A DNA stretch of 64,000 nt, from NCBI GenBank assembly GCA_004296955.1, contig SCVB01000042.1:1-64000 (forward strand), written 5' to 3'. Shown one piece after another: positions 57,034 to 64,000 of the stretch. The notes beneath the pieces were generated by a model, which was not told where the DNA came from, made no database searches, and saw only the letters and a list, made by a program, of their open reading frames with translations. The position numbers and the translations under genes are program-made. The DNA comes from Brevundimonas sp. Its GTDB lineage: Bacteria; Pseudomonadota; Alphaproteobacteria; Caulobacterales; Caulobacteraceae. Within the stretch, counting starts at the first letter, position 1, and every line of letters starts with the position of its first letter.

Positions 57034-57239
57034 CGGTGGGGGTTCAGCCCGGTCGGCCCGATGCTCGGCCCCGTCCGGTCTGGAGGCCCCGAAATCGGCG
57101 GCCTCGAAGCCGATGTGGGAAGCGCCGCGAAACCGTCAAGGGGGTGGCCTTCCGCGCCAATCTGTCGCCTGTCGGCGGTCATGGCTTGCCCCCCGCCCCG
57201 GAGGCCTTAGGGTCGCCGGAAATTCTCCAGGAGACACCC

Positions 57240-58067
57240 ATGCGCCTGCTCGCCCTTGTCATGACGACCGCGCTGGCCCTGCCCACGCTGGCGGCGGCCC
57301 AGGCTCTGCCGACCCTGCCGACGCTCGACGAGACCCCGGCGCAGCGCACGGTCCGCCGCGCCGCCATGACGCCGCCCGTACTGCAGGAAGACACGGCGCT
57401 GCAGGCGGCCGTCGGCTCGGCCGCCCGTCCGGCCGCCGATGTCGCCCGCGACGTCTATCGCCATCCGTTCGAGACCCTGACCTTCTGGGGGCTGACCCCG
57501 GGTTCGACGATCGTGGAGATCGAGCCCGGCCGCGCCGGCTGGTGGAGCGCCATCCTGCAGCCCTACGCCGAGGCCACCAACGGCCGCTATGTGGCGGTCA
57601 ACCGCCCGCTGGAGGGCATGGGCGTCGAGGACGGGACCGCCGACATGGTCGTGGTCGCCCGCGCCTTCCACAACTGGCACCGCGCCGGCCGTACCGAGCC
57701 CTATCTGGCGGCCTTCTTCAAGGCGCTGAAGCCCGGCGGCGTGCTGGCGGTCGAGCAGCACCGCAGCGTCGACGGCCTGAACCCCGACGTCACCGCCCCG
57801 ACCGGCTACATGCCCGAGAGCTACATCATCCGCGCCGCCCAGGCCGCCGGCTTCGTGCTCGAGGCCCGCAGCGAGCTGAACGCCAACCCCAAGGACGATC
57901 ACGACCATCCCTATGGCGTCTGGACCCTGCCGCCGGTTCGCACCAGCGCTCCGCGCGAGGGCAACGCCAATGACCGCCCCACGCCGCTGACCGAGGCCGA
58001 GCGGGCCGAGTACGACGCGATCGGCGAAAGCGACCGCATGACCCTGCGTTTCCGCAAGCCGCAGTGA
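57240..58067 (+). CDS. exported methyltransferase-fold protein, first paralogue
   Basis: Protein of 275 residues with a Sec signal peptide (about 1-20, cleavage after AAA-Q). The mature part has a class I methyltransferase-like fold: IVEIEPGRAGWWS in place of the usual SAM loop D-G-G-G, DMVVVARAFHNWHRAG, and LKPGGVLAVEQHR. The end, EYDAIGESDRMTLRFRKP, recurs in the next gene. SAM is not expected in the periplasm, so the activity or ligand is unclear. The frame is open upstream, but the leader fixes ATG 57240. Confidence 0.82.
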   Translation: MRLLALVMTTALALPTLAAAQALPTLPTLDETPAQRTVRRAAMTPPVLQEDTALQAAVGSAARPAADVARDVYRHPFETLTFWGLTPGSTIVEIEPGRAGWWSAILQPYAEATNGRYVAVNRPLEGMGVEDGTADMVVVARAFHNWHRAGRTEPYLAAFFKALKPGGVLAVEQHRSVDGLNPDVTAPTGYMPESYIIRAAQAAGFVLEARSELNANPKDDHDHPYGVWTLPPVRTSAPREGNANDRPTPLTEAERAEYDAIGESDRMTLRFRKPQ

Positions 58068-58119
58068 TGTCCGGCCATGCCCGGAACCGTTTTGACCGGG
58101 CCTGGGAACAGGGTTAAGC

Positions 58120-58138
58120 CCAGCCCTCGGAGGGCTGG
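58120..58138. repeat. stem-loop between methyltransferase-like genes
   Basis: CCAGCCC pairs with GGGCTGG around TCGGA in the 107-bp gap between the two paralogues. No T-run follows, so readthrough is likely; it may limit or stabilise the downstream mRNA. Confidence 0.5.
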
Positions 58139-58174
58139 TCTGAAAGATGCAGTATCGGCCTCCAGGGGAACTGG

Positions 58175-59086
58175 ATGAGCAATTCGAGACAGGGTTGGCG
58201 ACTGCCGTTGTCGCGCCGGGACGTGTTGTCGGGCGCCGCGGCCGTGAGCCTGACGGGTCTCGCCGCCTGCGGCCGCAAGGAAAAGACGGCTGAGCCGCCG
58301 CCGGCGCCCGACGGCCCGCCGAAAGGCTCGCTGGAATGGGCCGTCGCCGGCCCCTGGCGGGCCCAGGACAAGATCCGCGACGCTGCGCGCCATCCGATGG
58401 AGACCCTGCGGTTCTTCGGCCTGCAGCCCCGGATGACGGTGGTGGAGTTCTGGCCGGGCAGCGGCTGGTGGACGGAAATCCTCGCCCCCTACCTGGCCGA
58501 GGGCGCCGGCAAATACGTCGCCGCGGGCTTCCAGACGGGGCCGGGCGCCGACCCGTCCCAGGTGGCCCTGATGGCCGCCTTCCAGCAGCGCTTCACCAAT
58601 GACCGGCGCCTGTACGGCGAGATCGAGCTCAGCGCCTTCGGCCCGACCTCCGGCCCGGTGACCCTGGCGGGGACGGCCGACATGGTCCTGTTCATGCGCA
58701 ATATTCACGCGTGGATGGCCGCCGGCATCGCCGAAAAGGCCTTCGCCGACGCCTGGGCCGCCCTGCGCCCGGGCGGCGTCCTCGGGGTGGAGCAGCATCG
58801 CCTCGGTCCCGAACAGGATCAGGATCCCGCCGCGGCGAACGGATACGTCCAGGAGGCGTTCGTCAAACAGCTGGCGGCCGAGGCCGGTTTTGTCTTTGTC
58901 GCCGCCTCGGAAATCAACGCGAATGAAAGGGATAAGAAGGATCATCCGTTCGGCGTCGATACCCTGCCGCCGGTGTCGCTGACGGCGCCGCGCGGTTCGC
59001 CGCCGAACCCGACCTTCGACCGGTCGAAATACGACGCGATCGGCGAGAGTGACCGCATGACATTGAGATTCAGGAAGCCAGAGTGA
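58175..59086 (+). CDS. exported methyltransferase-fold lipoprotein, second paralogue
   Basis: Protein of 303 residues. The leader has a twin-arginine motif (SRRDVLSGAAA) and ends in the lipobox LAAC, so it is probably a Tat-exported lipoprotein. The mature part has the same methyltransferase-like fold as its neighbour: VVEFWPGSGWWTEIL, DMVLFMRNIHAW, LRPGGVLGVEQHR, and the shared end KYDAIGESDRMTLRFRKP. AGGGGAA precedes ATG. Its TGA overlaps the GTG of the hydrolase gene by four bases. Confidence 0.82.
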   Translation: MSNSRQGWRLPLSRRDVLSGAAAVSLTGLAACGRKEKTAEPPPAPDGPPKGSLEWAVAGPWRAQDKIRDAARHPMETLRFFGLQPRMTVVEFWPGSGWWTEILAPYLAEGAGKYVAAGFQTGPGADPSQVALMAAFQQRFTNDRRLYGEIELSAFGPTSGPVTLAGTADMVLFMRNIHAWMAAGIAEKAFADAWAALRPGGVLGVEQHRLGPEQDQDPAAANGYVQEAFVKQLAAEAGFVFVAASEINANERDKKDHPFGVDTLPPVSLTAPRGSPPNPTFDRSKYDAIGESDRMTLRFRKPE

Positions 59087-60138
59087 ACCGAGCCGCCGCC
59101 TATGCCGCCAATGCGCCCCTGATGGGGGTCCCGGGCGCGTCCGCGCCTCCGGGCGGGATCGGCGAGTGGTTCCGCGGGGCCGGCGGCCTGCGCCTGCGCG
59201 CCGCCTTCTGGACGCCCTCCGCCCTGGTGGCGAAAAAGCCCCGCGGCACGGTGATCGTCAGCCCCGGCCGCACCGAACCGATCGAGAAATACTACGAGGT
59301 CATCGGCAATTTCCTCGCCCGCGGCTGGTGCGTCCTGGCCCATGACTGGCGCGGCCAGGGCCTGTCCGCCCGGCTGCTGCCCGACCGGCTCAAGGGCCAC
59401 GCCCGGGCGGTCGAGGAGTTCCTCGACGACTACGCCCGCCTGCTCGACGCCTGGGAGGCCCGCGCGCCCAAGCCCTGGATCATGGTCGGCCATTCGATGG
59501 GCGGCACGCTGAACCTGATGACGCTGGAAGGCGGCGAGAGTCGTTTCGCCGGGGCCATCCTCTCCAGCCCCATGTTGCGCATCAAGACCGGCAAGCGGTC
59601 GATGTGGTCGGTCAAGCTGGCGGTGCGCTGGAACCTGCGCCACGGCAAGGCCGGGGACTATGTGCTCGACGACGCCGACGATCCCTTCGACCATACCTTC
59701 GAGAAGGATGCCCTGACCTCGGACGAGAGCCGTTACGAACAGTGGCGCCAGCAACTCTACGCCTGCCCGCACCTGGCGGTCGGCGGCCCGACCTGGGGCT
59801 GGCTCGCCTTCGCCCTCGACGCCGGCGAACGCGCCCTGAAGCCCAAGGCCCTGAAGGCCGCGCGCATACCGGTCGCCATCGTCCAGGCGGGCGAGGACGA
59901 CCGGGTCTGGAAACAGACCAACAAATGGGCCGCCAAACGCCTCGGCCGCGGCCGCTATGTCGAGATCCCGGGCGCCAAGCACGAGATCATCATGGAGACC
60001 GACGAGATGCGCGCCGTCTTCCTTGAGGAGTTCGACGCCATGGCCGCCTATGTCTCTCCGGTCGAGGATCTGTCCCCGGCGGCGGTCCCCGCCGTCCCCG
60101 AACCCGTCAGTGCGACCGAACCGAACGAAGCGGCCTGA
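59083..60138 (+). CDS. lysophospholipase-like alpha/beta hydrolase
   Basis: Protein of 351 residues starting at GTG 59083, coupled to the previous stop (GTGA). The PldB-like serine hydrolase shows S138 in VGHSMGGTLN, Asp in QAGEDDRVW and His in GAKHEIIMET. HDWRGQGLSARL is the usual oxyanion-side motif. It has no signal peptide. It probably hydrolyses lysophospholipids or monoacylglycerols. The C-terminal 25 residues are Pro/Glu-rich. Confidence 0.88.
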   Translation: MNRAAAYAANAPLMGVPGASAPPGGIGEWFRGAGGLRLRAAFWTPSALVAKKPRGTVIVSPGRTEPIEKYYEVIGNFLARGWCVLAHDWRGQGLSARLLPDRLKGHARAVEEFLDDYARLLDAWEARAPKPWIMVGHSMGGTLNLMTLEGGESRFAGAILSSPMLRIKTGKRSMWSVKLAVRWNLRHGKAGDYVLDDADDPFDHTFEKDALTSDESRYEQWRQQLYACPHLAVGGPTWGWLAFALDAGERALKPKALKAARIPVAIVQAGEDDRVWKQTNKWAAKRLGRGRYVEIPGAKHEIIMETDEMRAVFLEEFDAMAAYVSPVEDLSPAAVPAVPEPVSATEPNEAA

Positions 60139-60924
60139 TCAGAGCGCGGCCCTTCGCAGCGTCACGAGCGCCTGCTCGCGAATGCCGACATCGCCCACGG
60201 CCAGGATCTGCCCGCTGCCGTCGGGGGCCTCGCCGCGCCAGTTGCTGACCGCGCCGCCCGCCGCCTCGATCACCGGAACGAGGGCTGACCAGTCCCAGAT
60301 CTTGAGCCCGCTCTCGACCACCAGGTCAATCCGGCCGGCGGCCAGCATGGCGTAGGCATAGGCGTCGCAGCCCAGCCGGGCGAGGCGCGCGGCGGCCCGG
60401 ACCTGGGTCCAGGCTCCCAGCTCGGAGCCGGTAAACAGGTCGGGATCGGTGGTGGCGATGAGGGCGTCGTTCAGGCGCGGGCAGGGCCGCACCGCCAGCG
60501 GCGTCCCGCTCCCGCCCTTGAGCAGCCGGGCGCCGGATGGGCCGCCGAGGAAGATTTCATCGAGATAGGGCTGGCCGATGGCGCCGACGACCGGCCGGCC
60601 TTCGGCGCGCAGGGCGATCAGGGTGGTCCACAGCGGCAGGCCGGCGATGAAGGCGCGGGTGCCGTCGATCGGGTCCAGAATCCAGACGTGGTCGGCGTCC
60701 GGCCGGTCCTCGCCATACTCCTCGCCGATCACGCCGTGGTCGGGATAGCGGGCGGCGATCAATCGCCGAATGGCCGCCTCGGCCTCGTGATCGGCCTGGG
60801 TCACCGGATCGAAGGCGCCGGGGCCGCCCTTGTCCGTCTCCTCATACGCGCCGCGGAAATAGGGCAGGGAGACGCGGGCGGCCTCGCGGGCCAGCTCGAC
60901 GGCGAACAGTTCGTACTCGGTCAT
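60139..60924 (-). CDS. hisN: histidinol-phosphatase, inositol monophosphatase type
   Basis: Protein of 261 residues of the IMPase superfamily with the metal site in GEEYG, DPIDGTRAFIAGLP and the later WDWSALVPVIEAAGG. The FIAGLP and DPVTQADHEAE features are those of HisN, the alphaproteobacterial histidinol-phosphatase. It lies convergent to the hydrolase, whose stop is adjacent. No ribosome site is visible before ATG 60924. Confidence 0.88.
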   Translation of the reverse strand: MTEYELFAVELAREAARVSLPYFRGAYEETDKGGPGAFDPVTQADHEAEAAIRRLIAARYPDHGVIGEEYGEDRPDADHVWILDPIDGTRAFIAGLPLWTTLIALRAEGRPVVGAIGQPYLDEIFLGGPSGARLLKGGSGTPLAVRPCPRLNDALIATTDPDLFTGSELGAWTQVRAAARLARLGCDAYAYAMLAAGRIDLVVESGLKIWDWSALVPVIEAAGGAVSNWRGEAPDGSGQILAVGDVGIREQALVTLRRAAL

Positions 60925-61018
60925 GGGAGGGGCGAGTGGCGAGGGGCGAGGGGCGAGTCAAGCGATCGGTGCAACAATCCCCTGACCTACGCCCTCGACC
61001 CTCGTCCCTCGTCCCCTC
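60925..61018. repeat. degenerate GCGAGGGG repeats and inverted copies
   Basis: Near-identical octamers of the form GGGGCGAG recur at about 60927-60957, and complementary CCCTCGT/CCCTCGAC units at about 60994-61015. The two blocks could pair in a long imperfect hairpin between hisN and the XRE gene. No gene seen. Confidence 0.55.
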
Positions 61019-61396
61019 TCACGCCGCGTCGCCCTCGGCGTGCAGCGACTTGGCGAGATCGAGCAGGCGGCGGCGCGGGCGTTCGCCCAGCTGGTAATAG
61101 GCCTGGATCAGGTCGAGGGTTTCTTTGCGGGAAAACATCTCGCCGCCCTGGTTGGCGGCCTCCCGGCGCTCGATGGCCTCTTCCAGGCCGTCGTAGAAAT
61201 AGCTGACCGGCGATTCCAGGGCCTCGGCCAGCTGCCACAGGCGCGCGGCCGAGATGCGGTTGGCGCCGCACTCGTATTTCTGGATCTGCTGGAAGCGGAT
61301 GCCGACCTGGGTGGCCAGCTGTTGTTGGGTCAGGCCGAGAAGACGCCGGCGGCGGCGCAGGCGGCGGCCCAGGTGAAGGTCGATATCGGTGGCCAT
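61019..61396 (-). CDS. XRE family helix-turn-helix regulator
   Basis: Protein of 125 residues. The HTH_XRE domain lies at about 10-66 (RLRRRRRLLGLTQQQLATQVG, FQQIQKYECGANRISAARLW in parts), a pattern widespread in alphaproteobacteria. A C-terminal helical part (SRKETLDLIQAYYQLGE) may mediate dimerisation. GGGGAAC precedes ATG 61396, which is chosen over the longer open frame. Confidence 0.88.
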   Translation of the reverse strand: MATDIDLHLGRRLRRRRRLLGLTQQQLATQVGIRFQQIQKYECGANRISAARLWQLAEALESPVSYFYDGLEEAIERREAANQGGEMFSRKETLDLIQAYYQLGERPRRRLLDLAKSLHAEGDAA

Positions 61397-61588
61397 GGCC
61401 CCAGTTCCCCTTGTTGGCGGGCTGTCCCGAAGCGGGACGGCTCGCCCTTCAAGCGGCAAGCACCATGCCGCGCTCGCGTGACGGGGGATTGTCGGTGAGC
61501 GGTGTTTTGCAGGATGCGGCGCAACCGTCGCCGCAGCGACGCATTAGGGCCTCAGAGCGATCGCGCTTGGAATAACAGGAGAAGCACT

Positions 61589-61843
61589 ATGGGCTTGGGA
61601 ATCATCGGCTGGATCATCATCGGCATCATCGCCGGCTGGCTGGCTGAAAAAGTCATGGGCCGCAGCCACGGCCTGGTCACCAATCTGATCGTCGGCGTCA
61701 TCGGCGCCCTGCTGGGCGGCTGGATCGCCGGCCAGTTCCTCGGCATGGCCGTGGGCGGCTTCAACATCATGACGCTGCTGGTCGCCTTCCTCGGCGCCTG
61801 CCTGCTGCTGTTCCTGCTCGGCCTCGTCAAGCGACGCGGCTAG
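61589..61843 (+). CDS. GlsB/YeaQ/YmgE family stress membrane protein
   Basis: Protein of 84 residues with three membrane helices and the family pattern GIIGWIIIGIIAGWLAEKVMG, NLIVGVIGALLGGWI. AGGAG precedes ATG 61589. Members respond to stress in enterobacteria; the biochemical role is unknown. A strong terminator follows. Confidence 0.92.
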   Translation: MGLGIIGWIIIGIIAGWLAEKVMGRSHGLVTNLIVGVIGALLGGWIAGQFLGMAVGGFNIMTLLVAFLGACLLLFLLGLVKRRG

Positions 61844-61865
61844 TCGGAATCGATCTGCAATAACG

Positions 61866-61896
61866 AAGGGCGGCTCCTCGCGGAGCCGCCCTTTTT
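61866..61896 (+). terminator. rho-independent terminator
   Basis: AAGGGCGGCTCC and GGAGCCGCCCTT form a perfect stem around TCGC, followed by TTT. It lies 22 bp after the GlsB-type gene and can also serve the convergent gene. Confidence 0.92.
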
Positions 61897-61917
61897 GTTG
61901 TCCGAGGTGTCGGACGA

Positions 61918-62526
61918 TCAGGCGCCCGGCTGATCGGGCTGGGTCTCGCCGTCCTCGTCCGGAGCCGGGTTCGACGGATCCGTCGGGGCGGGCAGAGTCG
62001 GCGGCGTCGGAGCCGGGACGGGCGGCGCGGCGTCCGGCTGGTCCGGCGCCGGCGGGGCGTCGGGCTGGTCGGGCATCGGCGGAGCCTCCGGTTCCGCGAC
62101 GTCGGTCGTCGCATCGGTGATCGACGGAGCCGCCGAGAACTGGGCGCTGGTCCAGCCGACCGCCACGCCTGCGCCTTCCTGGCGCACGCCGGCGGAGACC
62201 GGAACGGCGCGCAGCTGGCCGTCGGCGCCGCGGACGGTCAGTTCCTGTCCGGCAGCGCTGTTGCGGGCGCCTTCCAGCTGACCCAGCACCGTGCCGTCGG
62301 AACCCTTGACGTCGGCGCCGGGCTGAAGCGTCAGGCTTTGCGGCTGCTGCTGTTCCGCTGCGGGCGGCGTGGCGGCGGGCGGCTGGGCCGGGGCCGGCTG
62401 GGCGGCGGCGGGCGGCGTGGCCGTCGCCGGGGGCGGGGTTTGCGGGGCCGTGCCGTCCTGGGCGAACGCGGGAGCGGTCATGAGGAACAGGCCGGCGACG
62501 CCAGTGAGGAGCGCGGTCTTTCGCAT
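61918..62526 (-). CDS. exported Pro/Ala-rich hypothetical protein
   Basis: Protein of 202 residues with a signal peptide (about 1-22, cleavage after AFA-Q). Flanking Pro/Ala-rich arms, the last with PDQPDAP/PDQPDAAPP repeats, surround a central folded stretch (about 60-125, LTLQPGADVKGSDGTVLGQLEGA) resembling a PRC-barrel-like strand-turn unit. Not recognised as a named family. ATG 62526 fixes the leader. Low-complexity arms suggest passage through the cell wall or a cell-surface location. Confidence 0.7.
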   Translation of the reverse strand: MRKTALLTGVAGLFLMTAPAFAQDGTAPQTPPPATATPPAAAQPAPAQPPAATPPAAEQQQPQSLTLQPGADVKGSDGTVLGQLEGARNSAAGQELTVRGADGQLRAVPVSAGVRQEGAGVAVGWTSAQFSAAPSITDATTDVAEPEAPPMPDQPDAPPAPDQPDAAPPVPAPTPPTLPAPTDPSNPAPDEDGETQPDQPGA

Positions 62527-62676
62527 GATGTCTGCCTTGTCTACGCGAGCGGGGAGGGCTCGCACCGACAGGAAAACACAGGCTGTGACCGTTTGTTTCG
62601 TCCGCCCCGAAATGACCCCGAGACCGCCCGGATTGGCCGATTTCGGCTCGCTGACCGCCGCGATCGGACCGGCTTC

Positions 62677-64000
62677 CTATTCCTCGCGGACGCGCTTCTT
62701 GCGGAACGAGGGGTTCAGCACGGCCTTGCGCAGGCGGATCGACTTGGGCGTGACCTCGACCAGTTCGTCTTCCTCGATATAGGCGATGGCCTGTTCCAGC
62801 GACGGACGGCGCGGCGGCGTCAGGCGCACGGCCTCATCCTTGCCGGCGGCGCGGATGTTGTTCAGCTGCTTGGCCTTCATCGGATTGACGTCGAGGTCGT
62901 CCCAGCGGGCGTTCTCGCCGATGATCATGCCCTGGTAGGTCTTCTCGCCGCCGCCGACGAACATCACGCCGCGGTCCTCGAGGTTCCACAGGGCGAAGGC
63001 GGCGGTCTCGCCGTCGCCGTTCGAGACCAGCACGCCCTTCAGACGGCCCTCGATGGCGCCCTTGTGCGGCTCATAGTGGCTGAACACCCGGTTCAGCACG
63101 CCCGAACCGCGCGTGTCGGTCAGGAACTCGCCCTGGTAGCCGATCAGCGAGCGCGACGGCGACTTCAGCGTCAGGCGCGTCTTGCCGGCGCCCGACGGGC
63201 CCATGTCCTTCAGCTCGGCCTTGCGGGCCGACAGCTTCTCGATGACCACGCCGGTGTATTCGTCGTCGACGTCGATGACGACGTCCTCGATCGGCTCCAG
63301 ACGCTCGCCGTTCTCGCCGGTCTGATAGACCACGCGCGGACGCGAGATCGACAGCTCGAAGCCCTCGCGGCGCATGTTCTCGATCAGCACGCCCAGCTGC
63401 AGTTCGCCGCGGCCGGCGACCTCGAAGGCGTCCTTGCCGCCGGTTTCGGTAACGCGGATGGCGACGTTGGCTTCAGCTTCCTTCAGCAGGCGGTCGCGGA
63501 TGACGCGCGACTGGACCTTGTCGCCCTCGCGGCCGGCCAGCGGACTGTCATTGACCGAGACGGTCATGGAGATGGTCGGCGGATCGATCGGCTGGGCGGG
63601 CAGGGCCTCGGTGACTTCCAGGGCGCAGAGGGTGTCGGCCACGGTGGCCTTGGACATGCCGGCGATGGCGACGATGTCGCCCGCCTCGGCGCTGTCCACC
63701 GGCTGGCGCTTCAGGCCGCGGAAGGCCAGCACCTTGGTGATCCGGCCCTGTTCGATGATCTTGCCGTCGCGCGACAGGGCCTTGATCGACATGCCGGGAA
63801 CGGCCTTGCCGCTCTCGATCCGGCCGGTCAGCAGGCGGCCCAGGAAGGGGTCGCTCTCGATCAGCACGTTCAGGATCTGGAACGGCTTGTCGGCGGCCTG
63901 GACCTGTTTCGGCTCCGGCACATGGTCGACGATCAGGTCGAACAGGGGGCCCAGGTTGTCGGAGGGCTGGTTCAGGTCCAGCGTCGCCCAGCCGGCCCGG
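62677..64000 (-). CDS. typA: GTPase TypA/BipA, N-terminus cut by window edge
   Basis: The frame runs to the window edge, so the GTPase domain lies mostly beyond it; about 440 C-terminal residues are visible. They hold the EF-Tu domain II-like part (FGRLLTGRIESGKAVPGM), the domain III/V region and the TypA-specific C-terminal domain (GYQGEFLTDTRGSGVLNRVF, SVGDGETAAFAL-type SNGDGETAAFALWNLEDRG). TypA binds ribosomes in stress and cold. A 150-bp gap separates it from the Pro/Ala-rich gene. Confidence 0.96.
   Translation of the reverse strand, partial: RAGWATLDLNQPSDNLGPLFDLIVDHVPEPKQVQAADKPFQILNVLIESDPFLGRLLTGRIESGKAVPGMSIKALSRDGKIIEQGRITKVLAFRGLKRQPVDSAEAGDIVAIAGMSKATVADTLCALEVTEALPAQPIDPPTISMTVSVNDSPLAGREGDKVQSRVIRDRLLKEAEANVAIRVTETGGKDAFEVAGRGELQLGVLIENMRREGFELSISRPRVVYQTGENGERLEPIEDVVIDVDDEYTGVVIEKLSARKAELKDMGPSGAGKTRLTLKSPSRSLIGYQGEFLTDTRGSGVLNRVFSHYEPHKGAIEGRLKGVLVSNGDGETAAFALWNLEDRGVMFVGGGEKTYQGMIIGENARWDDLDVNPMKAKQLNNIRAAGKDEAVRLTPPRRPSLEQAIAYIEEDELVEVTPKSIRLRKAVLNPSFRKKRVREE

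Overview
This 64 kb window is GC-rich and densely coded and reads as chromosome from an alphaproteobacterium. The gene families fit Caulobacterales, probably Brevundimonas or a close relative: an EipA/DUF1134 envelope protein, DUF2794, DUF2007 and DUF6356 proteins, a TonB-dependent receptor next to a Spinster-type MFS transporter, and a contiguous suc operon. The genus is inferred from gene content and style; no marker comparison was possible. I found no rRNA, tRNA, CRISPR array, prophage or insertion sequence. Both window edges cut genes: clpB on the left loses its 5' end and typA on the right loses its N-terminus.

Layout. 0-8 kb: clpB; an AT-rich, apparently acquired gene fusing a ClpX-type zinc finger to a class III nucleotidyl cyclase; a small membrane protein; a rhomboid protease; an SRAP (HMCES/YedK) protein; a DUF2141 + carotenoid-oxygenase pair. 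8-13.5 kb: a tetR-lytTR operon divergent from a TonB receptor, then an MFS transporter. 13.5-21.4 kb: sucC, a secreted-protein gene, sucD, sucA (odhA), sucB with two lipoyl domains, and a DUF2007 gene. 21.4-24.2 kb: a class III CoA-transferase and glutaryl-CoA dehydrogenase (glutarate catabolism). 24.3-27.9 kb: response regulator, histidine kinase and HtrA protease, probably an envelope-stress operon. 28-33.6 kb: DUF2794, Bax-inhibitor-1 protein, ThpR, GNAT, a UDP-sulfoquinovose-synthase homologue, an epimerase and EipA. 33.8-42.4 kb, mostly minus strand: pheT and pheS with an unknown gene between them, rplT-rpmI, an S9 peptidase, an MFS transporter and infC. 42.5-53.9 kb: envelope-sugar and central metabolism (GT9, GalU, GlmS, GlmM, phosphomannomutase, GpmA), an ArsR/SRPBCC pair, a YeiH protein and a short RibD-like deaminase. 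53.9-64 kb: two tandem pentapeptide-repeat paralogues, an Hsp20 gene with a ROSE-like thermometer, two exported methyltransferase-like proteins followed by a lysophospholipase-like hydrolase, HisN, an XRE regulator, a GlsB/YeaQ membrane protein, a Pro/Ala-rich exported protein and typA.

The most unusual items are the zinc-finger/cyclase fusion (2.2-3.4 kb), the paired methyltransferase-fold proteins that both carry export signals (57.2-59.1 kb), the extra genes inside the sucCD and pheST operons, the ROSE-like RNA thermometer upstream of hsp20, and the tandem pentapeptide paralogues. Everything was read by eye from sequence and translation; no database search was run.
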